A stretch of 41,936 bases of DNA from Brevibacillus sp. (GTDB lineage Bacteria > Bacillota > Bacilli > Brevibacillales > Brevibacillaceae). The translations under genes and the position numbers were made by a program. Shown one piece after another: positions 33,038-41,478 of the stretch; the stretch's first letter is position 1; each line of letters begins with the position of its first letter. Under the pieces are notes generated by a model. It saw nothing but the letters and a program-made list of their open reading frames with translations. It had not been told where the DNA came from and did not search any database. Location: assembly GCA_017656235.1 (NCBI GenBank), contig JACDOF010000019.1:1-41936 (forward strand). The letters run 5' to 3'.

Positions 33038-36000
33038 ATGAAAAAGGTTGTTAACAGCGTATTGGCAAGTGCACTGGCACTGTCCGTGGCTCCTATGGCA
33101 GTAGGTGCTGAAGAAGCGCAAGATCAACAATTGGATTCCAAATTGCAAAGCACCATCAACCGCTTGCAGGCTCTGGAACTGGTTAAGGGTGACGACAAGG
33201 GCAACCTGAACCTGGACAACGAAATCACCCGCGCCGAGTTCGCTACGCTGGTTGTGCGCGCCCGCGGTCTGGCCAGCGGTGTGCCGCTCGCAAAATACCA
33301 AACCAAATTCAGCGACGTTCAAGTGTCCGACTGGTACTCCGGCTGGATCAACGTAGCGTCCGGTGAAGGTCTGGTAAAAGGCTATCCGAACAACACGTTT
33401 GGTCCGAACAACAACGTTACTTACGCGGAAGCAGCTACCATGCTCGTTCGCGCTCTGGGTTACGAGCCGGCTGTAAGCAGCGCTGACTGGCCGAACAACT
33501 TCATCGCCAAAGCAGCAGAGCTGGGCATTTCCGACGGTGTCATGATCGATCCGAACAAGCCTGCTACCCGCAAAGACGTATTCATGATGCTCGACAACTC
33601 CCTGAGCGTCGACCTCATGAAGCAAGTTACTTACGGTACTCAAGTTGAGTACAAAGCCGTACCGGGAACCAGCCTGGTGGAAGACTACCTGAACGTAACG
33701 GTTTACGACACGGACTGGTATACCCAGGACGACGTGGACAACAGATACGATGCTGACGACCTGCCGTTCGTCGTAGGTGTACCGGCAGTTGAACTGGGCA
33801 AGCTGAAAGAGGATGAAGTCATCCTGAAATCCAGCGTGGCCGGCGGTCTGCAAGGTACCTACAAGGTGGCAAACGGCATCAACCCGAACGAATTTGCCGG
33901 CCAACACGTACAAGTATGGGTGAAAGACGGCAGCGACGTCATCCTGTGGATGGAAGGCTCCCGTGACGAGGAAGTTCTCAGAACCAGCTTCGACAGCTTC
34001 TCCTATGATGGCGACGACATCGACGGCGATACCGATCTGGACATTCTGGACGACCTCGATGAACTGCGCGTAGAGCTGGATGGACGCAAGTACGAATTTG
34101 CCAACAATGCAGTATTTGTGTACAACTATCAAAGCTTCGGCAACGATTGGGAAGAATTCGTTGAAACTGTACTGGAGCATTCCGATGTTGACGGCATGTC
34201 GACCAAGGCTGTCCTGAACAGCGAAGGCCAAATCAACTACATCCACATCGTTGACGACGTACAAGGCGACCAGGATCACGACTACAAGTTCGGTTCCGAA
34301 GTAATCAAGGAAATCGATAGCGAAGACAAGGTAATCGAATTCTACGATGCAGATGACCTCGACCTGGAGGATCTGGAAGAAGGAGAGGAATTCATCGTTC
34401 TGCGCAACGGTGAGCGTGCATCCTTCAGCGATCTGAAGCCGCTGGATGTTGTCAACGTGTACTATGCAAACGGTGACGACGACAAGCTGATCATCGTGGC
34501 TACCAGCAAGACGGTAGAAGGTAAAGTGGAAGAAGTTATCATCAAGAAAGACACCGACACTCGTCTGGTGATCAACGGCGAAACCTACCGCATGAGAGGC
34601 GACGTAACGCTTTCTGATGACGATAACGAATCCGCTGACGTAGCTACTCAAGACGAGATCCAGGATCTCGATGGCGAAGAGGTAACCCTCTACCTGGATG
34701 CCAGCGGTCGCGTGCGCCACATCCTGGCCGGTGAAGCTGGCGAGGACAACACGGTTAAAGCTGTTGTTGTTAAAGATGGCTACTATGACGACGCTCGTGA
34801 CGAACTGATCTTTGACGTATTCACCGAGAAGGGCGCCAAGATCTCCAATGTGAAGATCACCGATCCGGACGACATTGATTTTGATGAAGCAGTAGAGGAT
34901 CTCGATCCGGATTCCGACAATCTGGCCGACTACGAAGATCTGTTTGACATCACCAGCAGCAAGACGCCGATCTTCGTTGAACTGGAACTGGATGACGACG
35001 GTGATGTTGAATCCGTAACGCTCCTCGACAGCGGTAAACCACTGGATGCAGCCGATTTTGAGGACGAGTCGGACGAAGATACGCTGGAAGGTGACGACAT
35101 CACCGACAGCACGGTTGTCTTCGACCTGACTGGCGCTGTGAAGCAGTCCGGCAGCCGCGACTACATCGACAGTCCGAAACTGAGCAAGTGGAGCTATGTT
35201 GAGGGCGAACAGCATGAAGTATACTATGTCTCCGACAATGGTGACGTAGAATACGTCTTCGTCATCTCCGGATCGATCACCTCCAGCGGCCAAATCGGCT
35301 ATGTGAAAGAGTTTACGCGCAGCGGTGGCGATCACTATGCAGTCATCATCAATGAAGATGGCGAAGAGAAAAAATACAAGCTGGATGACGAGGTCAACGA
35401 CGCTAGAAAGATCTTCAAAGAGAACGATGTCATCTACTTTGAACTGAACGGCTCCGATGAGCTGGCTCTGGACAGCGTGGAGCGCATCGTAAACAGCCAC
35501 TCCTCGAAGATCGATGTAGGCGTGGAAATTGACGACCGCAGTGAAGTCGATTATGTTGTGGCTGCACGCGTTGTAGACCTGGACGGCAGCGAACTGGTTG
35601 TCGAAGTAGCTGACGAAGACGGCGACACTGTCGAAGAGGAGTACGTCGTATCCAGCAGCACGGTATACGTCAGCCTGGATGACAACGAAAAAGTCAAGAA
35701 GGTTAATGACGACGATCTGGTCATCCTCATCGACACCGACGACAGCAGCGACAAGGTTGACTTCGTCCTGATCGTTGACACCGACGACTTCTCCGATGAG
35801 GAAATCGAAGAGTTCCTGAAGCAAACGCCGCAATCCGGTGGCGGTGACGATGAAGAGCCGCAGCCTGGCGATGACCTGCTGGACCTTGACAAAGTACAAG
35901 GTAAACGCATCGAATTCTTCGGTTCCTACCTCTACAGCATTACTGGTGAAGTTGGCGCGGTAGATCCGGACGCTACTGTGACTGTAACCTTGGGCGGCCA

Positions 36001-36136
36001 AACGAAAACGGCAACCTTTAATGAAGATGGTTCCTTCAAGGCAGAGTTTGGATTGAGTGGCCAGTATTCCACTGCAACAATCAATGTGGAATTGAACGGT
36101 GAAGAAAAAGAGTATACGGTAGACATTCAAGGCTAA
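33038..36136 (+). CDS. S-layer protein with N-terminal SLH domains (Brevibacillus MWP-like)
   Basis: This 1032-residue protein begins with a signal peptide (KKVVNSVLASALALSVAPMA, cleavage near VGA, residue 24) that closely resembles the Brevibacillus middle wall protein. SLH domains lie at about residues 30-85 (ITRAEFATLVVRARGL), 90-150 (FSDVQVSDWYSGWINVASGE, VTYAEAATMLVRALGY) and 153-200. The long middle part is extremely rich in Asp and Glu, and the last 80 residues form an Ig-like domain (GSYLYSITGEVGAVDPDATV). Two starts are possible in frame: TTG 32948 (30 residues longer, own ribosome binding site) and ATG 33038 with GGAGGAG. I use the ATG because it gives a normal signal peptide; both may be used. 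Confidence 0.92.
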   Translation: MKKVVNSVLASALALSVAPMAVGAEEAQDQQLDSKLQSTINRLQALELVKGDDKGNLNLDNEITRAEFATLVVRARGLASGVPLAKYQTKFSDVQVSDWYSGWINVASGEGLVKGYPNNTFGPNNNVTYAEAATMLVRALGYEPAVSSADWPNNFIAKAAELGISDGVMIDPNKPATRKDVFMMLDNSLSVDLMKQVTYGTQVEYKAVPGTSLVEDYLNVTVYDTDWYTQDDVDNRYDADDLPFVVGVPAVELGKLKEDEVILKSSVAGGLQGTYKVANGINPNEFAGQHVQVWVKDGSDVILWMEGSRDEEVLRTSFDSFSYDGDDIDGDTDLDILDDLDELRVELDGRKYEFANNAVFVYNYQSFGNDWEEFVETVLEHSDVDGMSTKAVLNSEGQINYIHIVDDVQGDQDHDYKFGSEVIKEIDSEDKVIEFYDADDLDLEDLEEGEEFIVLRNGERASFSDLKPLDVVNVYYANGDDDKLIIVATSKTVEGKVEEVIIKKDTDTRLVINGETYRMRGDVTLSDDDNESADVATQDEIQDLDGEEVTLYLDASGRVRHILAGEAGEDNTVKAVVVKDGYYDDARDELIFDVFTEKGAKISNVKITDPDDIDFDEAVEDLDPDSDNLADYEDLFDITSSKTPIFVELELDDDGDVESVTLLDSGKPLDAADFEDESDEDTLEGDDITDSTVVFDLTGAVKQSGSRDYIDSPKLSKWSYVEGEQHEVYYVSDNGDVEYVFVISGSITSSGQIGYVKEFTRSGGDHYAVIINEDGEEKKYKLDDEVNDARKIFKENDVIYFELNGSDELALDSVERIVNSHSSKIDVGVEIDDRSEVDYVVAARVVDLDGSELVVEVADEDGDTVEEEYVVSSSTVYVSLDDNEKVKKVNDDDLVILIDTDDSSDKVDFVLIVDTDDFSDEEIEEFLKQTPQSGGGDDEEPQPGDDLLDLDKVQGKRIEFFGSYLYSITGEVGAVDPDATVTVTLGGQTKTATFNEDGSFKAEFGLSGQYSTATINVELNGEEKEYTVDIQG

Positions 36137-36191
36137 TACGTTTACGCCATCAATCTAGTGTCACTGTTTATGGGAATCTGAAAGGGGAAGA

Positions 36192-36219
36192 CCATTGGGA
36201 GAGATCTCTCTCCCAATGG
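36192..36219 (+). terminator. Strong hairpin after the S-layer gene
   Basis: A 13-base perfect inverted repeat (CCATTGGGAGAGA with its complement) leaves only two loop bases. No T tract follows (GGTTCCTAC), so it may end transcription with help, or protect the 3' end of the mRNA. The rest of the 226-base gap holds the promoter of the next gene. Confidence 0.65.
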
Positions 36220-36302
36220 GTTCCTACATAAGGACGCCCACAGTAAGCAACGTATCCATAACCCGGTGATGGAGAGGTACAATCACCTAGAGAAACAACA
36301 AG

Positions 36303-36330
36303 TTGTATCTCTTCTTCATAAAATTAGTAT
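36303..36330 (+). promoter_or_regulatory. Possible promoter for the second S-layer-like gene
   Basis: TTGTAT (36303-36308), a 16-base spacer and TAGTAT (36325-36330). The match is moderate and the leader short. Confidence 0.35.
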
Positions 36331-36362
36331 GGATTCCTATCAACTATCTGGAGGGGTAGTAC

Positions 36363-38651
36363 GTGAAAAACAAGAAGTTGGCACTCTCTGTATTATCCAC
36401 TGCTGTCGTAAGCAGCATCGCCTCTTCCGCATACGCTGCACCGGATTTTGGTATTTACGTCGGCGGAAATGTGGATAAATACTACACGATTACTTCATTT
36501 ATCAACACGGAAGATGCAATTGACGATGTTGTAGATGCAGGATTCGACAATGTCGTATACGTACATGAAGACGGACGGGCTACAACCGTTACAGAGGCTA
36601 TTAGCGCTGGAAATCTTATCAGTGCTCTTCGTCCGGCTACCAAAGATGACTTCGAAGATTCCTATCTCAACGTTGAAACCGGTGGCACGGAAGATCCGAA
36701 GTCCAAGGTTGACGGCGACGCTGGCGAGCTGATGGTTGAAAGCGTAAGTGCTATTAACGCTAAGACTATTGAAATTAAGTTTTCCAAAGCAGTTGATCCT
36801 GATAGTGTAATTGGTGCAGTTGGTTCCGATGATACACTTGAGGATGGCGTATTTGAATTCAGTAAAATTGGTTCCGCACCTGCTGTAATCGCAGATAATG
36901 CTAATGCTACCTTAAGTGCTGATGGCAAGACCCTTACTATTACTGCTGCAGCAGGTGAATACTTTAACGGTAAATATGCAGTAACAGTTACGGACGCTGT
37001 TGTTGATGCAGAAGGAAACCCAATTGAAGCATACTCTGCCGTTCACGATTTCACTGATTCTACGCGTCCTACCGTTTCTGAACCGACCTATCCAGCTAAT
37101 GGAGTAGCAACCTTTAAATTTTCTGAACCTCTGAATGTTGCAAATGCTGCAGCAGTTGAGGCAGCTCTCTCTATTAAAGATGCTAATGGAGCATCTGTTT
37201 CTGTAACAGGGTTGGTAACTTCACTGTCGGCAGACAATACATCTTTTGACCTTGATATCTCTGGTTTTACAACTGGTGAGGAGTACACAGTTACTATCGT
37301 AGGATTGAAAGACTATGCTGGCAACTTGATTACACCGAACCCAACTACTCTCACAGTTGTAAACGACACTGTAGATAATGTTGATCCGGCTGTGGTAGGC
37401 ATCGTTGTAAAGGACGATGATGAGTTTACAATTCAGTTTAGTGAGGAGTTGCAAGCAGCTCCAACAGTTACAATTGATGGCACAGATGTAACTGTCGGTG
37501 GCGGTACTGTTACAGTAGATTCTGTTGATAAAACGAAGTACAACGTTCAATTGGGAGCACCCGAATCGGGTATCGTGACAGTAGGAGTAGCTGCTGGTTA
37601 CCAAGACAAGAGTGGTAATTCTGGTCAAGCATGGAGCAAGCTGGTAGAGTTTAAAGCTGATACTACCTCGCCGAATTTCGTTAGCTCTGAACTTAAAGCA
37701 ATTGGTGGAACGCAGTATCTGATTTTGAATTTTGATGAAGAGGTAACTGTTGTAGCAGGATCAAACATTACAGGAACTTACGTTGATGAGAATCAAGTTA
37801 CTAAATCGGCAACCATTGTAGCTGCCAATGTGACATTGTATGATCCAGATGGTGATGGAGCAGGTACTGCTGTAAAAGTAGATTTAACGGGTCAAGAAAC
37901 AGGCGAATATAATGTAACCGTACCAAATGACTTAATTCAAGACGCAGCTGGTAACTTTGTGGCAGCTACGAATGTTTCGTTCACTCTTGGCACGCTAAAT
38001 GACTCAGTTAAGCCAACTGTATTTGATGCAGATGGAGATCCATCGAATGGATATGATGGCATTACAGTTCAAGCAACTGAAGATAAAGTAACCGTCGTGT
38101 TTAGTGAAAATGTAACAGCTGCTACAGCTCTTGATGAGAGCAACTACTTGGTCGAAGGCCAAGAAGTATTTGAGAAGGCAATTTTCGATGGTGACCAAAA
38201 AACGGTTACATTAACGCTGAAACCCGATGTAATTACTGTAACTGGTGACCGCGAATTTACAATTAGCGGTGTTGCTGACGCTAGTGGAAATGTGATGGAT
38301 ACAGTAACTACACAAGTACAATTTGTAGAAAATGTTAAGCCTGTCATTACATCTGCTCAGCTTACTGCCGCTGACGAAATAACTTTAACTTTCTCTGAAG
38401 ATCTTGTAGCTGCAAGTGTAACTGATAACGACGACTTCGAAGTTTACATTGACGGTGAAAAAGCTACTATTGATTCCGCAGCTATTGGGGGAGCAGCAAA
38501 TGAAGTTGTTCTTACCCTGAATGCTGCAACTGTAGTGACTGACCTGAATGACCCAGTTGTAGTAAAAGTTCTTTCTGGAAATAATGTTGTAGATACAGCT
38601 ACACCTGGAAACAGCTTGGCTACAACTGGTGAAGTTACTGTTGAGAAGTAA
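36363..38651 (+). CDS. S-layer-like protein with six Ig-like (SbsA/Big_5-type) repeats, no SLH
   Basis: This 762-residue protein starts with GTG (GGAGGGG upstream) and a signal peptide (KNKKLALSVLSTAVVSSIAS, cleavage near AYA, residue 25). Residues 26-110 (FGIYVGGNVDKYYTITSF...) match the N-terminal domain of certain Bacillaceae S-layer proteins and are the likely wall anchor, as no SLH domain is present. Six Ig-like repeats then follow at about residues 124, 232, 340, 434, 549 and 658, each with a strand such as TIEIKFSKAVD, VATFKFSEPL, FTIQFSEEL, LILNFDEEV, VTVVFSENV or ITLTFSEDL. From about 36740 on, codons are clearly more A/T-ending than in neighbouring genes, suggesting a different origin for the repeat part. 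Confidence 0.85.
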   Translation: MKNKKLALSVLSTAVVSSIASSAYAAPDFGIYVGGNVDKYYTITSFINTEDAIDDVVDAGFDNVVYVHEDGRATTVTEAISAGNLISALRPATKDDFEDSYLNVETGGTEDPKSKVDGDAGELMVESVSAINAKTIEIKFSKAVDPDSVIGAVGSDDTLEDGVFEFSKIGSAPAVIADNANATLSADGKTLTITAAAGEYFNGKYAVTVTDAVVDAEGNPIEAYSAVHDFTDSTRPTVSEPTYPANGVATFKFSEPLNVANAAAVEAALSIKDANGASVSVTGLVTSLSADNTSFDLDISGFTTGEEYTVTIVGLKDYAGNLITPNPTTLTVVNDTVDNVDPAVVGIVVKDDDEFTIQFSEELQAAPTVTIDGTDVTVGGGTVTVDSVDKTKYNVQLGAPESGIVTVGVAAGYQDKSGNSGQAWSKLVEFKADTTSPNFVSSELKAIGGTQYLILNFDEEVTVVAGSNITGTYVDENQVTKSATIVAANVTLYDPDGDGAGTAVKVDLTGQETGEYNVTVPNDLIQDAAGNFVAATNVSFTLGTLNDSVKPTVFDADGDPSNGYDGITVQATEDKVTVVFSENVTAATALDESNYLVEGQEVFEKAIFDGDQKTVTLTLKPDVITVTGDREFTISGVADASGNVMDTVTTQVQFVENVKPVITSAQLTAADEITLTFSEDLVAASVTDNDDFEVYIDGEKATIDSAAIGGAANEVVLTLNAATVVTDLNDPVVVKVLSGNNVVDTATPGNSLATTGEVTVEK

Positions 38652-38671
38652 CCAAACTTTACTTCATAAGC

Positions 38672-38727
38672 TCTTTCGAGCGAAAGAAGCAGAGAGTATA
38701 CCCCATGCCTGATGGTGTGGGGTATTT
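38672..38727 (+). terminator. Two stem-loops after the second S-layer-like gene
   Basis: TCTTTCG (38672-38678) pairs with CGAAAGA (38681-38687) around AG. ATACCCCA (38698-38705) pairs with TGGGGTAT (38718-38725) and is followed by TTTC. The second is the better terminator candidate. Confidence 0.6.
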
Positions 38728-38812
38728 CTCTAACTGTGACCATGACCAGCAATATTGACTGGGGTCTGTCACCACTTGAAGCATGTCGAAAGGGTCTACT
38801 CCGTAAGGGGTA

Positions 38813-38841
38813 GGCTCTTTCTTTTTCACAAAAAAAGAGCC
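38813..38841. terminator. Hairpin between convergent S-layer-like and HTH genes
   Basis: GGCTCTTT (38813-38820) pairs with AAAGAGCC (38834-38841), with T and A tracts inside that extend the stem. It lies 12 bases past the stop of the minus-strand gene and probably ends that transcript. Confidence 0.6.
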
Positions 38842-38852
38842 CATTCGGACTC

Positions 38853-39605
38853 TTATCCCCCATACCTCTCCAAAAACTCCTCCACAGCCTTGTTTACCAC
38901 ATCCTTCACCGTGTAACCGGTATTGTTCACAAACCCGGTTAACCGCTCCGAAATCTGCGCCTGGAATTGTATCGTCTTGGACACGGCAGGCCCTCTGTAC
39001 CGCTTCATCTGCAATGGCTGTGGCCGATCAGTGACCATCTTCAATATCTTATCCTTGTTCCGCAGTATCTCTTGCAAGCCCTGGATCAGCTCCTGCGGCA
39101 GCTCTTGGTTTAAAGCCACTGAGTCTGTGAGCTCACCTCTCTTATGTAGGCTGATCACCTTGCTTGACGTTTCCGTAGATTCCGGCATGTCAGCTTGCAA
39201 AACCTTGCCAGTCTCTGTAAAGACATTGCTGTTTGCATCTTGCTGGCTATGATTTGCCGGCCATTCTTTGCTTGCTTCCAACTGATTGCAAGCTGGCCAT
39301 TCCTTGCTGGCACCGAGTTCATTGCTTGCCGGCAATATCTGGCCATGCATTGCATCTTTTTGCAAATGGCTTGCCGATAGATCAGAAGATGCAGCAGGAT
39401 CGTCTGGTTCCTCGGATAATTCCCGCCGCATCAGTGGATCAGGAACGTAGTTCTTGATCGTCCAATCCCACCGGTAGCCATGCCGGCGCATGTAGCCGCT
39501 GACGCCGCCTTTCCCTTTGTAGCCCAACAGATCAGCGATTTCTTCCGCTGAATGTCCTTCCCGAAATAGTTCAATAATCACTTCCACACGTTCATTGCTT
39601 TCCAT
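38853..39605 (-). CDS. Putative DNA-binding protein, N-terminal HTH and C-terminal RHH-like
   Basis: I do not recognise a named family for this 250-residue protein. Residues 1-50 form a helix-turn-helix-like unit (VIIELFREGHSAEEIADLLG then GGVSGYMRRHGYRWDW). The middle (about 60-150) is a low-complexity linker with a repeated ASKEWPA motif. The C-terminus KTIQFQAQISERLTGFV with the helix TVKDVVNKAVEEFLERYG has a strand-helix-helix pattern like ribbon-helix-helix proteins. The start ATG (39603-39605) has GAGGAGGG upstream. It lies 18 bases after the recombinase gene on the same strand, so the two likely share a transcript. A role in control or assembly with the recombinase is inference. Confidence 0.65.
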   Translation of the reverse strand: MESNERVEVIIELFREGHSAEEIADLLGYKGKGGVSGYMRRHGYRWDWTIKNYVPDPLMRRELSEEPDDPAASSDLSASHLQKDAMHGQILPASNELGASKEWPACNQLEASKEWPANHSQQDANSNVFTETGKVLQADMPESTETSSKVISLHKRGELTDSVALNQELPQELIQGLQEILRNKDKILKMVTDRPQPLQMKRYRGPAVSKTIQFQAQISERLTGFVNNTGYTVKDVVNKAVEEFLERYGG

Positions 39606-39623
39606 GTGTGTTCCCTCCTCGCC

Positions 39624-40400
39624 CTATGATAATTTCTCCAATGCTTCCCGCAGATGTTCCGGTGTGGTGTGGGTGTAGATTGAGGTCGCCCGCGGCGAAG
39701 CATGGCCGAGCAGCTTCCCGATCCGCAGCAGGTCCACACCGTGATCCTTGTAAAGGGATGTAGCGAATGAATGTCGCAAGACATGAGGCGTGACTTTTTT
39801 GGTAATCCCGGCTTCTTCAGCGATCTGATGAATCGTCAGGCGAATATAGCCGGGAGTCATTATTGTCTCCATCTTCTTGGTGACAAAGAAATACGGAGAA
39901 TTGACCTTTGGACGCACATTCTCCAGGTAATCCCGAAGAATCGGTGCCAGTTCGTGATGCAGCGGAATGATCCGGTATTTGTCTCCTTTTCCGTGCCACA
40001 CGGTGATCGACGCTTCCTCAAAGTTGACATCCTCAATTTTGAGATTGGTCAATTCAGAAATGCGCAGACCCGTGTATCTGAGGGTTTGGATGATCGTGTA
40101 GATTCGTTTTCCTTTGTCTTTGTCTTGATTAATGACGGACAAAATCCGTTCAATTTCTTCTTTGGTGAGGTACTTCGGGATGCTCTCCGGCTTTTTGGGT
40201 GCCTGGAGGCGGTTGCTTGGGTTTTTCTGAATGTACTCCTCTCGCTCAAGAAAGCGGAAGAAGGAGCGGAACGTTGCGATCATCCGAATGATGCTGTTGG
40301 TCTTGTAGTTCTTCTCCTCCGACAAGTAGCGAAGAAACGTGTCAAGATCAAAAGAAAGTTCCTCAAAAAAATCAATCGAAAATTCCCCAGTAAGAGTTAT
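39624..40400 (-). pseudogene. Tyrosine recombinase (XerC/D-like), 5' end damaged
   Basis: The catalytic domain is complete: Arg in YTGLRISEL, Lys in HGKGDKYRIIPL, HVLRHSF, GHASPRATS and the nucleophile in IYTHTT. The first usable start is TTG at 40323-40325 (233 residues), but it has no ribosome binding site and clear core-binding-domain homology (LDTFLRYLSEEKNYKTNSI) continues upstream in frame to about 40400, where a stop is met and IS21-related DNA begins. No ATG or GTG exists in that upstream stretch. The simplest reading is that the start was lost when the IS element inserted, although a weak start may still give a short protein. Confidence 0.75.
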
Positions 40401-40405
40401 TTAGA

Positions 40406-40420
40406 CGCCCCTTAGGGGCG
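40406..40420. repeat. Short perfect palindrome between recombinase and istB fragment
   Basis: CGCCCCT (40406-40412) and AGGGGCG (40414-40420) pair around one base. It lies close to where recombinase homology ends and before the istB stop, so it may be near the IS end. Confidence 0.5.
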
Positions 40421-40433
40421 GGTACAAGCAAGA

Positions 40434-40691
40434 CTAGCCGTTTGAGTTGTTTTCCTCCCCTTCTGGGCGGAAGAATCCCGCCTTTTTCTTTTCCTTGATG
40501 CGGTAACTTTCCCCCTTGATATTGATCGCGGTGGAATGATGCAGCAAACGATCCAGGATGGCCGTGGCCAATACAGAGTCTCCAAAGATTTCTCCCCACG
40601 AACCATACGACTTGTTGGAAGTCAGGATGATGGAGCCGGTCTCGTAGCGTTCGGAGATGCGGAAGAAGAAATGGGCTGCTGGTTCGTCCGA
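40434..40691 (-). pseudogene. IstB (IS21 family ATPase) C-terminal fragment
   Basis: Read on the minus strand, the fragment shows the C-terminal half of the AAA+ helper of IS21 transposition: FFFRISERYETGSIILTSNK, SYGSWGEIFGDSVLATAILD, RLLHHSTAINIKGESYRIKE. The Walker A and B parts are missing; homology stops at about 40680-40690, where phage-type DNA of the plus strand begins. No istA is seen. It is a relic of an insertion that separates the recombinase from the XtrA-like gene. Confidence 0.85.
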
Positions 40692-40721
40692 GCAAAAGAA
40701 CTGAAAATCGATATACAGACA

Positions 40722-40886
40722 ATGACAATAACGGTCCCAGTGGGAAATGAGCCGGCCATGATCCAGGTGGATCCTCAGCAAGGAAAAGCCAAGCTGGTCA
40801 CACTGGTGCCACACGGCGAAACCGTGGTAAAATCAAGTCAGGGAAAGATTGCCAAGTTGGATTACCGGAAAAGCGAGCTGTTTTAA
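40722..40886 (+). CDS. XtrA/YqaO-like phage protein, probably N-truncated
   Basis: The 54 residues from ATG 40722 (TITVPVGNEPAMIQVDP, KLVTLVPHGETVV, GKIAKLDYRKSELF) resemble the small XtrA/YqaO protein of PBSX-type prophages, whose function is not known. No ribosome binding site precedes the ATG. The in-frame residues just upstream (KELKIDIQ) may belong to it, but further upstream the frame is only the antisense of istB, so the natural start was probably removed by the IS21 insertion. Confidence 0.5.
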   Translation: MTITVPVGNEPAMIQVDPQQGKAKLVTLVPHGETVVKSSQGKIAKLDYRKSELF

Positions 40887-41171
40887 GTGAACCTCAATTT
40901 AATTTGGCCGTTCATTGTACTTTTGATTTTGATCAATTGCTTCCTGATAACGTTTTTTCAAATAATGTTATTTGCAGCAATAATATTATTTGGATTCAGA
41001 GATGCGGGAATACTTGGAAATCCGAATGTTTGGTTTTATTTATACATTGGGGTGCCAAATTTGATTATGCTCGTTATTCCGGGTATACGTTTCCTTAAAA
41101 AATTAGTCATATATCTGTTCTTGTTATTACTCTGGTTCCTTGGTATTCAATTTTGGTTAGCACATCAGTAG
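40887..41171 (+). CDS. Small hypothetical membrane protein
   Basis: This 94-residue ORF begins with GTG right after the XtrA-like stop and codes for three strongly hydrophobic segments (about 5-37, 49-67 and 71-90). Base composition is clearly more AT-rich than the core genes. No good ribosome binding site is seen, so expression would depend on coupling. No family is recognised. Confidence 0.45.
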   Translation: MNLNLIWPFIVLLILINCFLITFFQIMLFAAIILFGFRDAGILGNPNVWFYLYIGVPNLIMLVIPGIRFLKKLVIYLFLLLLWFLGIQFWLAHQ

Positions 41172-41190
41172 CCTGTACCAAGATACGGGA

Positions 41191-41240
41191 GGGCGTCAGA
41201 AACATCATCCATTACGGATGTGTCCTGGCGTCCTTTTTTA
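41191..41240 (+). terminator. Intrinsic terminator in the phage-like region
   Basis: GGGCGTCAG (41191-41199) pairs with CTGGCGTCC (41225-41233) using two G-T pairs, with an inner CATCC/GGATG stem (41206-41220), followed by six T. Confidence 0.7.
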
Positions 41241-41267
41241 TTTTGCTGGAGAGGAGGAGAAGCCGTG

Positions 41268-41447
41268 GTGAAGATCTACGAGATCGTAAAGTGGAAGCAG
41301 AAGAGAGCCAAAGAGTGGATCAATTTCGTTGATTACCTGCGGCGCACCAAAGAACAGCTGAGAGGTCAGCCAGCCACAGCACGCGGGAAGCCTGTGGAGG
41401 TGCTGACGATCAACGAGCTGCGGCGTCTGATGGGAGACGTGGGTTGA
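41268..41447 (+). CDS. Small phage-type hypothetical protein
   Basis: This 59-residue basic protein (VKIYEIVKWKQKRAKEWINF, then a Pro/Ala linker and VLTINELRRLMGDVG) has a strong ribosome binding site (GGAGGAG, 41253-41259) eight bases before GTG 41268; GTG 41265 is an alternative. It is followed directly by the sigma-like pseudogene, the usual place for small early-late phage genes. Function unknown. Confidence 0.55.
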   Translation: MKIYEIVKWKQKRAKEWINFVDYLRRTKEQLRGQPATARGKPVEVLTINELRRLMGDVG

Positions 41448-41478
41448 GCGGCGTGCTGCTTATCAGCGGGAAAAAGCT

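Noticed and set aside
32897-36130. A 1077-codon open frame on the minus strand opposite the S-layer gene
   Set aside because: Asp/Glu codons (GAC, GAT, GAA, GAG) read in antisense as Val, Ile, Phe and Leu without stops. The composition explains it, and the plus-strand protein is clearly real.
40536-40690. Longer N-terminus for the XtrA-like ORF
   Set aside because: These codons are the antisense of the istB fragment and show no phage homology.
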